Part shown: one piece after another, positions 1 to 4,984 of the stretch
Layout: the number at the start of each line of letters is the position of its first letter
How positions within the stretch are numbered: position 1 is the first letter of the stretch
Position numbers and translations under genes: made by a program
The notes under the pieces: model-generated
The model's database searches: none
What the model saw: only the letters and a program-made list of their open reading frames with translations
Told to the model about the DNA's origin: nothing
Source of the DNA: Pontiellaceae bacterium
Lineage (GTDB): Bacteria > Verrucomicrobiota > Kiritimatiellia > Kiritimatiellales > Tichowtungiaceae
Length of the DNA stretch: 5,553 bases
Direction: 5' to 3'
NCBI GenBank assembly: GCA_029934215.1
Contig: JAOZMR010000192.1
Span: 1 to 5,553, forward strand

Positions 1-1
1 C

Positions 2-148
2 GACATTCAAGTTGCGAGGCAAAACCCAGAAATCAGCGTTTTGTATGAGGGCTGGGATATAGACCGTCCCTTTATCCAAAAGCGGGGCGAACAGCTTATT
101 CACTGCAAAAACCTTTCTCAACTGATCGCCGACCTCCAGCTTTTTTGA
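2..148 (+). CDS. 3' end of an unidentified protein gene (partial, left edge)
   Basis: An open frame enters from the left edge and ends at a TGA (146-148), giving about 48 C-terminal residues. The composition looks protein-like, with a segment reading VLYEGWDIDRPFIQKRGEQ followed by a hydrophobic tail ending in ADLQLF, which could be a last strand and helix of an alpha/beta fold. I do not recognise the family. If real, it converges on rseP with about 190 bases between the two stops. The call is uncertain because the antisense strand is open over the same bases in the same codon register (see findings). Base usage at the first codon position does not favour plus over minus; it leans slightly to minus. 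Confidence 0.4.
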   Translation, partial: DIQVARQNPEISVLYEGWDIDRPFIQKRGEQLIHCKNLSQLIADLQLF

Positions 149-189
149 TTTGTTCCTGTTTGACGAAGCGGCGGAAGGCTGTTTGGAGG

Positions 190-339
190 CTATGTTGCGC
201 AATACGAAAGCCAGTGTTCGATGATCTTGGTTGTGTCAAAGTGCTTGACATCTTCTTCGATCAGGCGGAATCCTTTCAAATTTTTCGGGCGATCAAGCGG
301 ATATTTTTTATATTGGTTTTAATTTTCCGTTTCACCCAT
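190..339 (-). pseudogene. Possible gene remnant downstream of rseP, interrupted by a stop
   Basis: An ATG at 339-337 directly follows the rseP stop codon (TAGATG). It reads MGETEN, meets a TAA (321-319), then continues open in the same frame to a TAG at 192-190. The second part reads like real protein, for example FRLIEEDVKHFDTTKIIEHW, but contains no ATG. It could be the decayed 5' end of a gene, with continuation in a shifted minus frame toward the left edge, or a chance open stretch. No Shine-Dalgarno site and no recognised family. If it is not coding, 149-339 is simply a spacer without an obvious intrinsic terminator for rseP. Confidence 0.22.
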
Positions 340-1728
340 CTATGGCTGTGCGCTGGGTTTCTCGAAAAGTGCTTCCACTTTTGCTTTGATTTGTAGCTTT
401 CGGTCAATATCGTTGAAGGTGATTAGTAGCATCGCGCCGATGAGCAAAAAGGCGAAGCCTTGTATGAGTATGGCTTGCATTTTTGTATTCACTTTTCGCC
501 GAGTTATGCCGTGCCACAGCGAGAAAACGATGTGTCCGCCGTCGAGCACTGGTATCGGAAGCAAGTTGAGGATGGCGAGGTTGATGTTGATGAAGCGAAC
601 GAAGCCGAGCGTGTTGACGAGCCCCATGCTGATGGCGAGCATGAACATCTCTAGAATCGCAATGGGTCCGCCGAGCCCTTTCGCTGCCTGCGGTGCTTCG
701 GTTGGACTGGTGAGCGCTTTGAGAACTCGGACGATTGCGAGCGCGTCATATTTTAGCTGTTTAATTGGGTTTTTGTAGAGCATCCAGGGCATGCCGCTTC
801 CGCCGCCGACCTGAACACCAACCATCATTTGCTCGTACTCTTCGTTGTATTCTGGCGCAACGGAACATTCTACTTTTTCGCCGTCGCGGTCGATTGTGAG
901 AGTTGCAATTTCGCCGGGTTGCATTTCTTGAACCATTTCTGTGAAGTGCATCCAGTCAAGAATCTGTGTGGTATTGAAGGAGATTGCTTCGTCTCCTTTT
1001 TCAATTCCTGCCCGCTCTGCTGGACTTCCGTCTATTACGGACCCAAAGACACAAGGAACCGCAGGCGCAATGCCGTCAATGATGCGTGCGCCGCCGCCCA
1101 TGTCGGAGACCGGAACGTATAGTTCTTTTTCGGCGCCGTCTTTGCGGACGTTCAGTATTGCAGAGTCGCCGCTTTGAAGCAGGGTTTCGACGGTCAATTC
1201 GTACCAATTGTTTACGGCATTTCCGTTGACGGAGGTGATCTCGTCACCTTGGCGCAGACCAGCGGCATATGCGGCGCTATTGGTTTCGATGGTGCCGATT
1301 AATGAGCGCACCTGCGTGCCTGCTTCGTCGCTTGGAAGCGACCAAACCGCGACCGCGAGCACGAGAGCGAAAAGGATGTTGCAAAAGGGACCCGCAAAGG
1401 AGACTGCGATTTTTTTCCACGGCGAAACGTCGGATATATCGTCCCGTTCTTCTGAGCCCTGAAGCCGATCCATTCCTTCTGGATCGAGCTGTGGAAGCGC
1501 GACGTAGCCGCCGAAGGGAATCCAGCTGATTTTATAAACGATGCCGTCCTTTTCCCAGCTCCAGATTGCGGGACCAAACCCGATGGAGAAGGCCTTCACC
1601 GCGAGTCCTAGTTTTCTGGCGACGATGAAATGACCGAATTCGTGAATGAATACGGTGAGCCCGAACAGAAAAAGGGCGAGAACAACGGAGTAGAAAACCG
1701 TCCAAATGGAGAGTAAAAGATCTGTCAT
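340..1728 (-). CDS. rseP: RseP-type site-2 intramembrane zinc metalloprotease with two PDZ domains
   Basis: This is a membrane protease of the M50 site-2 family that cuts transmembrane segments of its substrates in the inner membrane. In E. coli it releases sigma-E by cleaving the anti-sigma factor RseA; the substrate here is unknown. The 462 residues are close to the 450 of E. coli RseP. Visible features are a first membrane helix around 11-34 carrying the zinc-binding HEFGH (H29, E30, H33), a GGYV motif at 73-76, and a second helix near 108-130 beginning FAGPFCN. Tandem PDZ domains follow at about 135-205 (AAGLRQGDE) and 220-300 (RAGIEKGDE). A third helix leads into LNLLPIPVLDGGH (388-399), whose D396 is the third zinc ligand, and a last helix lies near 418-437. 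All catalytic residues are present. The gene follows cdsA by 29 bases with no convincing Shine-Dalgarno site, so it is probably expressed from the same transcript. The dxr gene that often separates cdsA and rseP is absent. Confidence 0.96.
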   Translation of the reverse strand: MTDLLLSIWTVFYSVVLALFLFGLTVFIHEFGHFIVARKLGLAVKAFSIGFGPAIWSWEKDGIVYKISWIPFGGYVALPQLDPEGMDRLQGSEERDDISDVSPWKKIAVSFAGPFCNILFALVLAVAVWSLPSDEAGTQVRSLIGTIETNSAAYAAGLRQGDEITSVNGNAVNNWYELTVETLLQSGDSAILNVRKDGAEKELYVPVSDMGGGARIIDGIAPAVPCVFGSVIDGSPAERAGIEKGDEAISFNTTQILDWMHFTEMVQEMQPGEIATLTIDRDGEKVECSVAPEYNEEYEQMMVGVQVGGGSGMPWMLYKNPIKQLKYDALAIVRVLKALTSPTEAPQAAKGLGGPIAILEMFMLAISMGLVNTLGFVRFININLAILNLLPIPVLDGGHIVFSLWHGITRRKVNTKMQAILIQGFAFLLIGAMLLITFNDIDRKLQIKAKVEALFEKPSAQP

Positions 1729-1757
1729 AGTAGTCGTTATTGGTTATAGGTTCTTTG

Positions 1758-2600
1758 TTATTTACTCAAGAATTGGATGTAGATGTACATGAAAGGTGCT
1801 GTAAAGAGCAGGCTATCGATCATGTCGAGCATGCCACCCATGCCATGAGCAATTGCGCCGGAGTCTTTCGCGTTTACCGCTCGCTTAAATAGCGATTCCA
1901 CTAAATCGCCCAGCGTTCCAATGATTGGAAGAACGAACCCAAGAATCAGCGCATGGTAGAGCGGAAATTTGTATGGACCCAGCATTCCGTCGTTGAGCCA
2001 CCACCAGATTACACCGACCACGCAGGAGAACAAAAATCCGCCGAAAAGGCCTTCCCAGCTTTTATTTGGAGAGATCGCTGGCGCAAGGCGGCGTTTCCCA
2101 AAACGTGCGCCGATGAAGTATGCACCTGCATCGCCCCACTTGACGGCGAGTAGAAGGTAGAACGCTGTCCGAGTTGGAGCTTCAGCGCCTCCGTCCATAT
2201 ATAAACGGACAAAAAAGCTCCAAAACAAAGCAACGTAAACCAAGCCAAACATCGTACCTACCACATTGCGAACCGCAACCCGTGCGTCGGAATACAAGAA
2301 AATCCGAAAAAAGTTGATCAGGAAAACGAGAAACAACGCCCCCCAAAGCACGGAATCTGGCAGCTCATATTTCAATATCGCCCATGTTGCCGCAACAAAT
2401 AGAAGCCCGCTTGTCACGCCCATCTTCTTTGATGCAGGAAGCTCGCCTTTTTCCATCAGCTCGTATACATCTCGCATCGCGATGCCGCATACCGCCATCA
2501 AAACAAGCAGCACCACGACATTCCCTGCCGGAATAAATAGCACAGCTGAACAAATGACAAATGCCAAGCTCAGCCCTAGAATCGTTCGTTTTTTATCCAT
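1758..2600 (-). CDS. cdsA: Phosphatidate cytidylyltransferase (CDP-diacylglycerol synthase)
   Basis: CdsA makes CDP-diacylglycerol from phosphatidic acid and CTP, the entry point to bacterial phospholipid synthesis, and is a multi-pass inner-membrane enzyme. The 280-residue product has hydrophobic segments throughout. Family motifs are WGDAGAYFIGARFGK (155-169), SPNKSWEG (177-184), and GDLVESLFKR...KDSG (231-248) followed by HGMGGMLDMID (252-262). In that last block the His and Arg of the usual GHGG..DR pattern are both Met, while the metal-binding Asp residues D259 and D262 are kept. The open frame extends upstream into trpC, but ATG 2600 is chosen because a good Shine-Dalgarno site precedes it and because homologues start with a short charged N-terminus and a membrane helix. 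It lies 19 bases after trpC and 29 before rseP. One copy of the TTCCAA-NNN-TTGGAA palindrome encodes part of LPIIGT (224-229). Confidence 0.95.
   Translation of the reverse strand: MDKKRTILGLSLAFVICSAVLFIPAGNVVVLLVLMAVCGIAMRDVYELMEKGELPASKKMGVTSGLLFVAATWAILKYELPDSVLWGALFLVFLINFFRIFLYSDARVAVRNVVGTMFGLVYVALFWSFFVRLYMDGGAEAPTRTAFYLLLAVKWGDAGAYFIGARFGKRRLAPAISPNKSWEGLFGGFLFSCVVGVIWWWLNDGMLGPYKFPLYHALILGFVLPIIGTLGDLVESLFKRAVNAKDSGAIAHGMGGMLDMIDSLLFTAPFMYIYIQFLSK
1916..1930. repeat. Palindrome TTCCAA-TGA-TTGGAA inside cdsA
   Basis: Perfect 6-base inverted arms around a 3-base centre. On the coding strand it starts at codon position 2 and spans L224 to T229 of CdsA, just before the conserved GDLVES block. 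No residues appear to be inserted here, so this copy could be a chance result of codon choice. It is the least certain of the perfect-arm copies to be an independent element. Confidence 0.6.
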
Positions 2601-2606
2601 AATAAG

Positions 2607-2612
2607 TCCTTT
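2607..2612 (-). promoter_or_regulatory. Ribosome binding site of cdsA
   Basis: Coding-strand AAAGGA lies six bases before ATG 2600. It decides the start, because the open frame itself continues about 110 bases further upstream into trpC. Confidence 0.8.
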
Positions 2613-2619
2613 TCTAAAT

Positions 2620-3438
2620 TCAAATACGCATAAGATTTTTTGTGGCGGCTTCGAGATCCACCTGCCGCAAGAGGCTTTCGCCAACAAGAACGGCAGAGAA
2701 TCCGGCGGCATGAAGCGTGCGAATGTCGTTGACAGTACGAATTCCGCTTTCGCTGATCAGCGTGCAGTCCGGAGGCGCAAGTTTACAGAGTTTCAAGCTT
2801 GTAGCGATATCGGTTTCGAAGGTTTTTAAATTCCGGTTGTTGATGCCGATGCATTTTGCTTCCGCCGCAATTGCCCGTTTCATCTCTTCCTCGGTATGCA
2901 CCTCAACCAGTGCCGTCATGCTAGATTTTTCTACGAGTTGAATCAATGACCGCAGCTCCGCATTGGTTAGTGCCGCGACAATGAGAAGCACAGCCGAGGC
3001 GCCGAGCGCGTCGGCGTGGAAAATCTGGCGAGGATCGATGACGAATTCTTTGTAGAGCATCGGTAGCGTGGTTGCCGCGTGAACCTCGCTCCACTGCTCT
3101 TCGCCGCCACCAAAGTATTCCTTATCCATAAGGCAAGAGACCGCTTGAGCTCCTGCCTTTTGATAGGCGCTGGCAATCTCTGATGGGTTAAAAGGAACAC
3201 GAATCGTCCCGGCGGACGGCGACCGCCGTTTGACCTCGGCGATCAAGCCAATTGGCGCAGAGCGTATTGCGGCAATAAAATCAGGTTTTCCAGGGTTTGG
3301 AACGAACGCATCGCAGGAATCGCAGGCGGTTCCAACGTGTGGAAGATTTTCCACAACGCTTTCCAAGGTTTGGAAATAGCCGGTTTGTTCAATCTCCTGA
3401 CGTTTATTCTCGATTATTTTCTCTAGCATCGTTTTCAT
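2620..3438 (-). CDS. trpC: Indole-3-glycerol phosphate synthase
   Basis: TrpC closes the indole ring in tryptophan synthesis by converting CdRP to indole-3-glycerol phosphate. It is a soluble (beta/alpha)8 barrel. Motifs in order are IAEVKRRSPSAG (66-77, catalytic E68 and K70), LMDKEYFGG (103-111), LYKEFVIDP (128-136, catalytic K130), LVEVHTEEE (177-185, E179), IGINNRNL (197-204, N200), SESGI (229-233, S231) and VLVGESLL (250-257). Spacings among K130, E179, N200 and S231 match the Sulfolobus enzyme (K110, E159, N180, S211) exactly, so the barrel looks intact. It is a stand-alone TrpC, not fused to TrpF. The start ATG overlaps the prfB stop as ATGA, which suggests translational coupling; there is no strong Shine-Dalgarno site. 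The linker at residues 20-55 is longer than in E. coli or B. subtilis TrpC and contains palindromic repeats. No other trp gene is present in the window. Confidence 0.95.
   Translation of the reverse strand: MKTMLEKIIENKRQEIEQTGYFQTLESVVENLPHVGTACDSCDAFVPNPGKPDFIAAIRSAPIGLIAEVKRRSPSAGTIRVPFNPSEIASAYQKAGAQAVSCLMDKEYFGGGEEQWSEVHAATTLPMLYKEFVIDPRQIFHADALGASAVLLIVAALTNAELRSLIQLVEKSSMTALVEVHTEEEMKRAIAAEAKCIGINNRNLKTFETDIATSLKLCKLAPPDCTLISESGIRTVNDIRTLHAAGFSAVLVGESLLRQVDLEAATKNLMRI
3288..3302. repeat. Near-perfect palindrome TTCCAGGGTTTGGAA inside trpC
   Basis: It differs at one arm base from the copies at 3361 and 4203 (14 of 15 identical). It spans codons V46 to K51 of TrpC, starting at codon position 2. 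A weaker relative, TTCCAACGTGTGGAA with five-base arms, lies between it and the next copy, at 3330-3344. Confidence 0.5.
3361..3375. repeat. Palindrome TTCCAA-GGT-TTGGAA inside trpC
   Basis: The 15-mer is identical to the copy in prfB and is the reverse complement of the copy in thiS. The inverted repeat extends by one more base on each side (T and A, 3360-3376). On the coding strand it is in codon phase 1 and encodes FQTLE (residues 22-26), in the variable N-terminal linker of TrpC. Confidence 0.85.
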
Positions 3439-4547
3439 TTTTGTTTTTGCCTCATCTTCAGGTACGCCTCAATAAATGGATCAATCTTCCCATCAATCAC
3501 CGCCTGAACGTTGCCCCATTTTTCATCGGTTCGATGATCGTTCACCATTGTGTATGGTTGCATGACATATGAGCGGATCTGTGAGCCCCACGCGATCTCT
3601 CCTTTTGCTCCATAGAACTGCTCGGCCGCCTGCTTCTTCTTGTCCATTTCGTACTCATAGATTCTTGCCTTGAGCACTTTCAGTGCTTTCGCTTTGTTTT
3701 TGTGCTGGGAGCGTTCCGCCTGGCACTGCACAACAATCCCGGTCGGCAAATGAACGATGCGTACGGCGGAGTCGGTGGTGTTGACGTGCTGTCCGCCCGA
3801 GCCCTGCGCGCGATAGGTGTCGATGCGCAAATCGCTTTCAACGATGTCCACGTCCACGTCGTCGTCCAGCTCGGCAGTAACATCGAGAGCAACAAAAGAG
3901 GTATGCCGGCGCGACGCGGAATCGAACGGGCTGATGCGAACCAAGCGATGAACCCCGCGTTCGCCTTTGAGCCGACCGTACGCATACTCTCCAGAAATCT
4001 GAAAAGATACGCTTTTAATGCCGGCTTCGTCGCCGGGCTGGTAATCCATGATCTCGACCTTAAAGCCATTTTGTTCGGCATAACGAGTGTACATGCGATA
4101 AAGGATATCGGCCCAGTCGCAGGACTCGGTTCCGCCGGCGCCAGCATGCAAACTAAGGTATGCGTTTTTTGAGTCGAGCGGTTCACCAAGAAGCGACTGC
4201 ATTTCCAAGGTTTGGAAGCTCTCCTCGCAGGCGGCAAGGATCTGTTCAACCTCCGTTCCAGCCAGCTCTTGTCCCGCAGCATCCTCAATCTCAGCGAGCT
4301 CAAGCATCACTTCAGAATCGTCAAGCGCCTCTTCAATCTTTTCGAACGGAGTCAAAACCGTTTTTATGATTTTCGATGCCGCAATATTCGCGTTTGCATT
4401 TGCCTGATTGTTCCAAAACTCAGGGGCAGCTGCCTCCGCTTCGAGACGGTTAGCCTCGGCACGCTTCTCCACAATGCCTAAATAACCGTGCATTTCGGTC
4501 AAGCGCGTGCGCACCGCTTCGATTTTATCCTTAAGTTCTTCAATCAT
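3435..4547 (-). CDS. prfB: Peptide chain release factor 2 (RF2), no programmed frameshift
   Basis: RF2 recognises UGA and UAA stop codons on the ribosome and triggers peptide release. The 370-residue product carries the RF2 anticodon tripeptide SPF (206-208) and the catalytic GGQ (251-253), almost exactly at the E. coli positions 205-207 and 250-252. An N-terminal helical region precedes HAGAGGTESCDW (134-145). RF1 would carry PxT instead of SPF. In many bacteria prfB has an in-frame UGA after about codon 25 and needs a +1 frameshift. Here the equivalent place reads HGYLGIVEKR with no stop, so one continuous frame encodes the protein. AAAGGA five bases before the ATG is the ribosome binding site. 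The gene follows thiS by 18 bases and overlaps trpC by four. A palindromic 15-mer encodes FQTLE at 111-115. Confidence 0.97.
   Translation of the reverse strand: MIEELKDKIEAVRTRLTEMHGYLGIVEKRAEANRLEAEAAAPEFWNNQANANANIAASKIIKTVLTPFEKIEEALDDSEVMLELAEIEDAAGQELAGTEVEQILAACEESFQTLEMQSLLGEPLDSKNAYLSLHAGAGGTESCDWADILYRMYTRYAEQNGFKVEIMDYQPGDEAGIKSVSFQISGEYAYGRLKGERGVHRLVRISPFDSASRRHTSFVALDVTAELDDDVDVDIVESDLRIDTYRAQGSGGQHVNTTDSAVRIVHLPTGIVVQCQAERSQHKNKAKALKVLKARIYEYEMDKKKQAAEQFYGAKGEIAWGSQIRSYVMQPYTMVNDHRTDEKWGNVQAVIDGKIDPFIEAYLKMRQKQK
4203..4217. repeat. Palindrome TTCCAA-GGT-TTGGAA inside prfB
   Basis: Identical to the trpC copy at 3361, in the same orientation and codon phase, and likewise encoding FQTLE (RF2 residues 111-115). 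It lies in the helical N-terminal domain of RF2, just before the conserved GAGGT block. Confidence 0.85.
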
Positions 4548-4552
4548 TGGAG

Positions 4553-4558
4553 TCCTTT
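4553..4558 (-). promoter_or_regulatory. Ribosome binding site of prfB
   Basis: AAAGGA on the coding strand, five bases before ATG 4547, within the 18-base gap after the thiS stop. Its presence supports independent initiation of RF2 translation and the chosen start. Confidence 0.8.
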
Positions 4559-4565
4559 ATTTCGA

Positions 4566-4766
4566 TCAACCGCCACCCACAAACGTGAGAACTTCGACCG
4601 TATCACCGTCGGTAAACCTGAAAGTCTTCCAAACCTTGGAAGAAACGAGAACGCCATCAACCGTGATCGCGGAGTGCTCTGGGACCGCGCCAAGCTCTGC
4701 AAGCAGAGCATAAACGGTTCCGTCGCCGCTGTGTTTGAGTGATTTCCCGTTTATCGTGAGATTCAT
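4566..4766 (-). CDS. thiS: Sulfur carrier protein ThiS
   Basis: ThiS is a small ubiquitin-like protein. Its C-terminal Gly-Gly is adenylated by ThiF and then carries the sulfur that ThiG uses to build the thiazole of thiamine. The 66-residue product is the usual family length. It starts MNLTINGK, has a central ITVDG strand, a conserved W46, FTDGDTVEVL (51-60) and ends FVGGG. The Trp position and the VGGG end favour ThiS over MoaD. The reading frame stays open upstream through the tRNA gene, but ATG 4766 is the only start that gives a normal ThiS. It is a lone thiS: thiG, thiF, thiE and thiC are not here. There is no clear Shine-Dalgarno site, and the ATG lies only 15 bases after the T-run of a strong terminator. 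A palindromic 15-mer encodes residues 42-47. Confidence 0.92.
   Translation of the reverse strand: MNLTINGKSLKHSGDGTVYALLAELGAVPEHSAITVDGVLVSSKVWKTFRFTDGDTVEVLTFVGGG
4627..4641. repeat. Palindrome TTCCAA-ACC-TTGGAA inside thiS
   Basis: Exact reverse complement of the trpC and prfB copies, so relative to transcription it is inverted. The dyad extends one base further on each side (C and G, 4626-4642). It begins at the third base of codon 42 and reads S-S-K-V-W-K, including the conserved ThiS Trp, with no added length. Confidence 0.85.
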
Positions 4767-4781
4767 AAAGATTCTGTGGGC

Positions 4782-4814
4782 AAAAAAAAAGCCGCTCAAA
4801 AGGAACGACTTTTT
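4782..4814 (-). terminator. Intrinsic terminator after tRNA-Glu
   Basis: On the minus strand AAAAAGTCGTTC pairs with GAGCGGCTTTTT over twelve positions (two G-U pairs) around a five-base loop, and the T-run continues to nine Ts. It begins eight bases after the tRNA CCA end and finishes 15 bases before the thiS ATG, so it should separate the tRNA transcript from the thiS operon unless read-through occurs. Confidence 0.85.
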
Positions 4815-4822
4815 GCTTAAAA

Positions 4823-4897
4823 TGGTGACCCCAACGGGAATCGAACCCGTGTTGCCAGGATGAAAACCTGGAGTCCTAACCGCTGAACGATGGGGCC
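4823..4897 (-). tRNA. tRNA-Glu(UUC) with encoded CCA
   Basis: The 75-base gene folds into a normal cloverleaf. The acceptor stem is GGCCCCA/TGGGGTC with one G-U pair at position 2-71, the discriminator is A and CCA is encoded. The D stem is GTTC/GGAC with an eight-base loop, the anticodon stem CCAGG/CCTGG, the variable loop CAAC, and the T arm ACGGG-TTCGATT-CCCGT. The anticodon loop TTTTCAT gives anticodon TTC (4864-4862), which reads Glu codons GAA and GAG. It lies between infC and thiS on the same strand and is followed by its own terminator. Confidence 0.97.
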
Positions 4898-4910
4898 GCT
4901 TTTCAAAAGC
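4898..4910 (-). other. Small hairpin abutting the 5' end of tRNA-Glu
   Basis: GCTTTTGAAAAGC on the minus strand is a 13-base inverted repeat that touches the first base of the tRNA. It may form in the precursor leader, beside the RNase P cleavage site, or may be incidental. Confidence 0.35.
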
Positions 4911-4918
4911 GAAAAAAC

Positions 4919-4946
4919 AAGGTACCAAATCTGCAGAATGTTGCAA
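4919..4946 (-). promoter_or_regulatory. Weak candidate promoter for tRNA-Glu
   Basis: TTGCAA (4946-4941) could be a -35 box, followed after 16 bases by TACCTT (4924-4919) as a poor -10 box. Initiation would fall about 15 bases before the tRNA. The -10 match is only about half of consensus, so this is tentative. Confidence 0.25.
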
Positions 4947-4949
4947 CAG

Positions 4950-4967
4950 AAAAAAACGTTTTTTTTT
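4950..4967 (-). other. A-tract/T-tract dyad (A9-CG-T7) after infC
   Basis: On the minus strand nine As, CG and seven Ts form an A/T-only inverted repeat, two bases after the TTCCAA-type hairpin that follows the infC stop. The pair of hairpins ending in a T-run may act as the infC terminator, although an A-T-only stem is weak. Alternatively it is a bent-DNA or upstream promoter element for the tRNA gene. Confidence 0.35.
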
Positions 4968-4969
4968 AA

Positions 4970-4984
4970 TTCCAATGGTTGGAA
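4970..4984. repeat. Palindrome TTCCAA-TGG-TTGGAA abutting the infC stop codon
   Basis: This is the only copy outside a coding region. On the minus strand it begins at the base immediately after the infC TAG. In RNA it would form a six-pair stem with a three-base loop, directly downstream of the stop. Confidence 0.8.

Noticed and set aside
245..273. Plus-strand promoter starting at TTGACA
   Set aside because: No acceptable -10 box occurs at 16-18 bases, and no plus-strand gene follows.
145..396. 83-codon plus-strand open frame
   Set aside because: Cys/Phe-rich unlikely protein that runs into the 3' end of rseP on the other strand.
386..1577. Several open frames overlapping rseP on both strands
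   Set aside because: All are shadows of rseP, which keeps every catalytic motif along its full length.
2601..2711. N-terminal extension of the cdsA frame to an ATG at 2711
   Set aside because: It would overlap trpC by about 90 bases, and a good ribosome binding site with the family-typical start lies at 2600.
2266..2829. 187-codon plus-strand open frame
   Set aside because: It is antisense to cdsA and trpC, both secure, has a Ser/Thr/Arg-rich composition and no recognisable motif.
3330..3344. TTCCAACGTGTGGAA as a full member of the palindrome family
   Set aside because: Its arms match for only five bases and two positions differ from the common 15-mer, so it is mentioned only as a possible decayed copy.
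3702..4172. 156-codon plus-strand open frame
   Set aside because: It lies wholly antisense to the conserved core of prfB and has no ribosome binding site or motif.
4767..4946. Longer frame upstream of thiS
   Set aside because: It runs through the terminator and the tRNA-Glu gene; ThiS homologues start at the equivalent of ATG 4766.
1916..4984. CRISPR array or tandem repeat interpretation of the 15-mers
   Set aside because: Spacing is irregular (343 to 1445 bases), the copies are inside unrelated genes, and they occur in both orientations.
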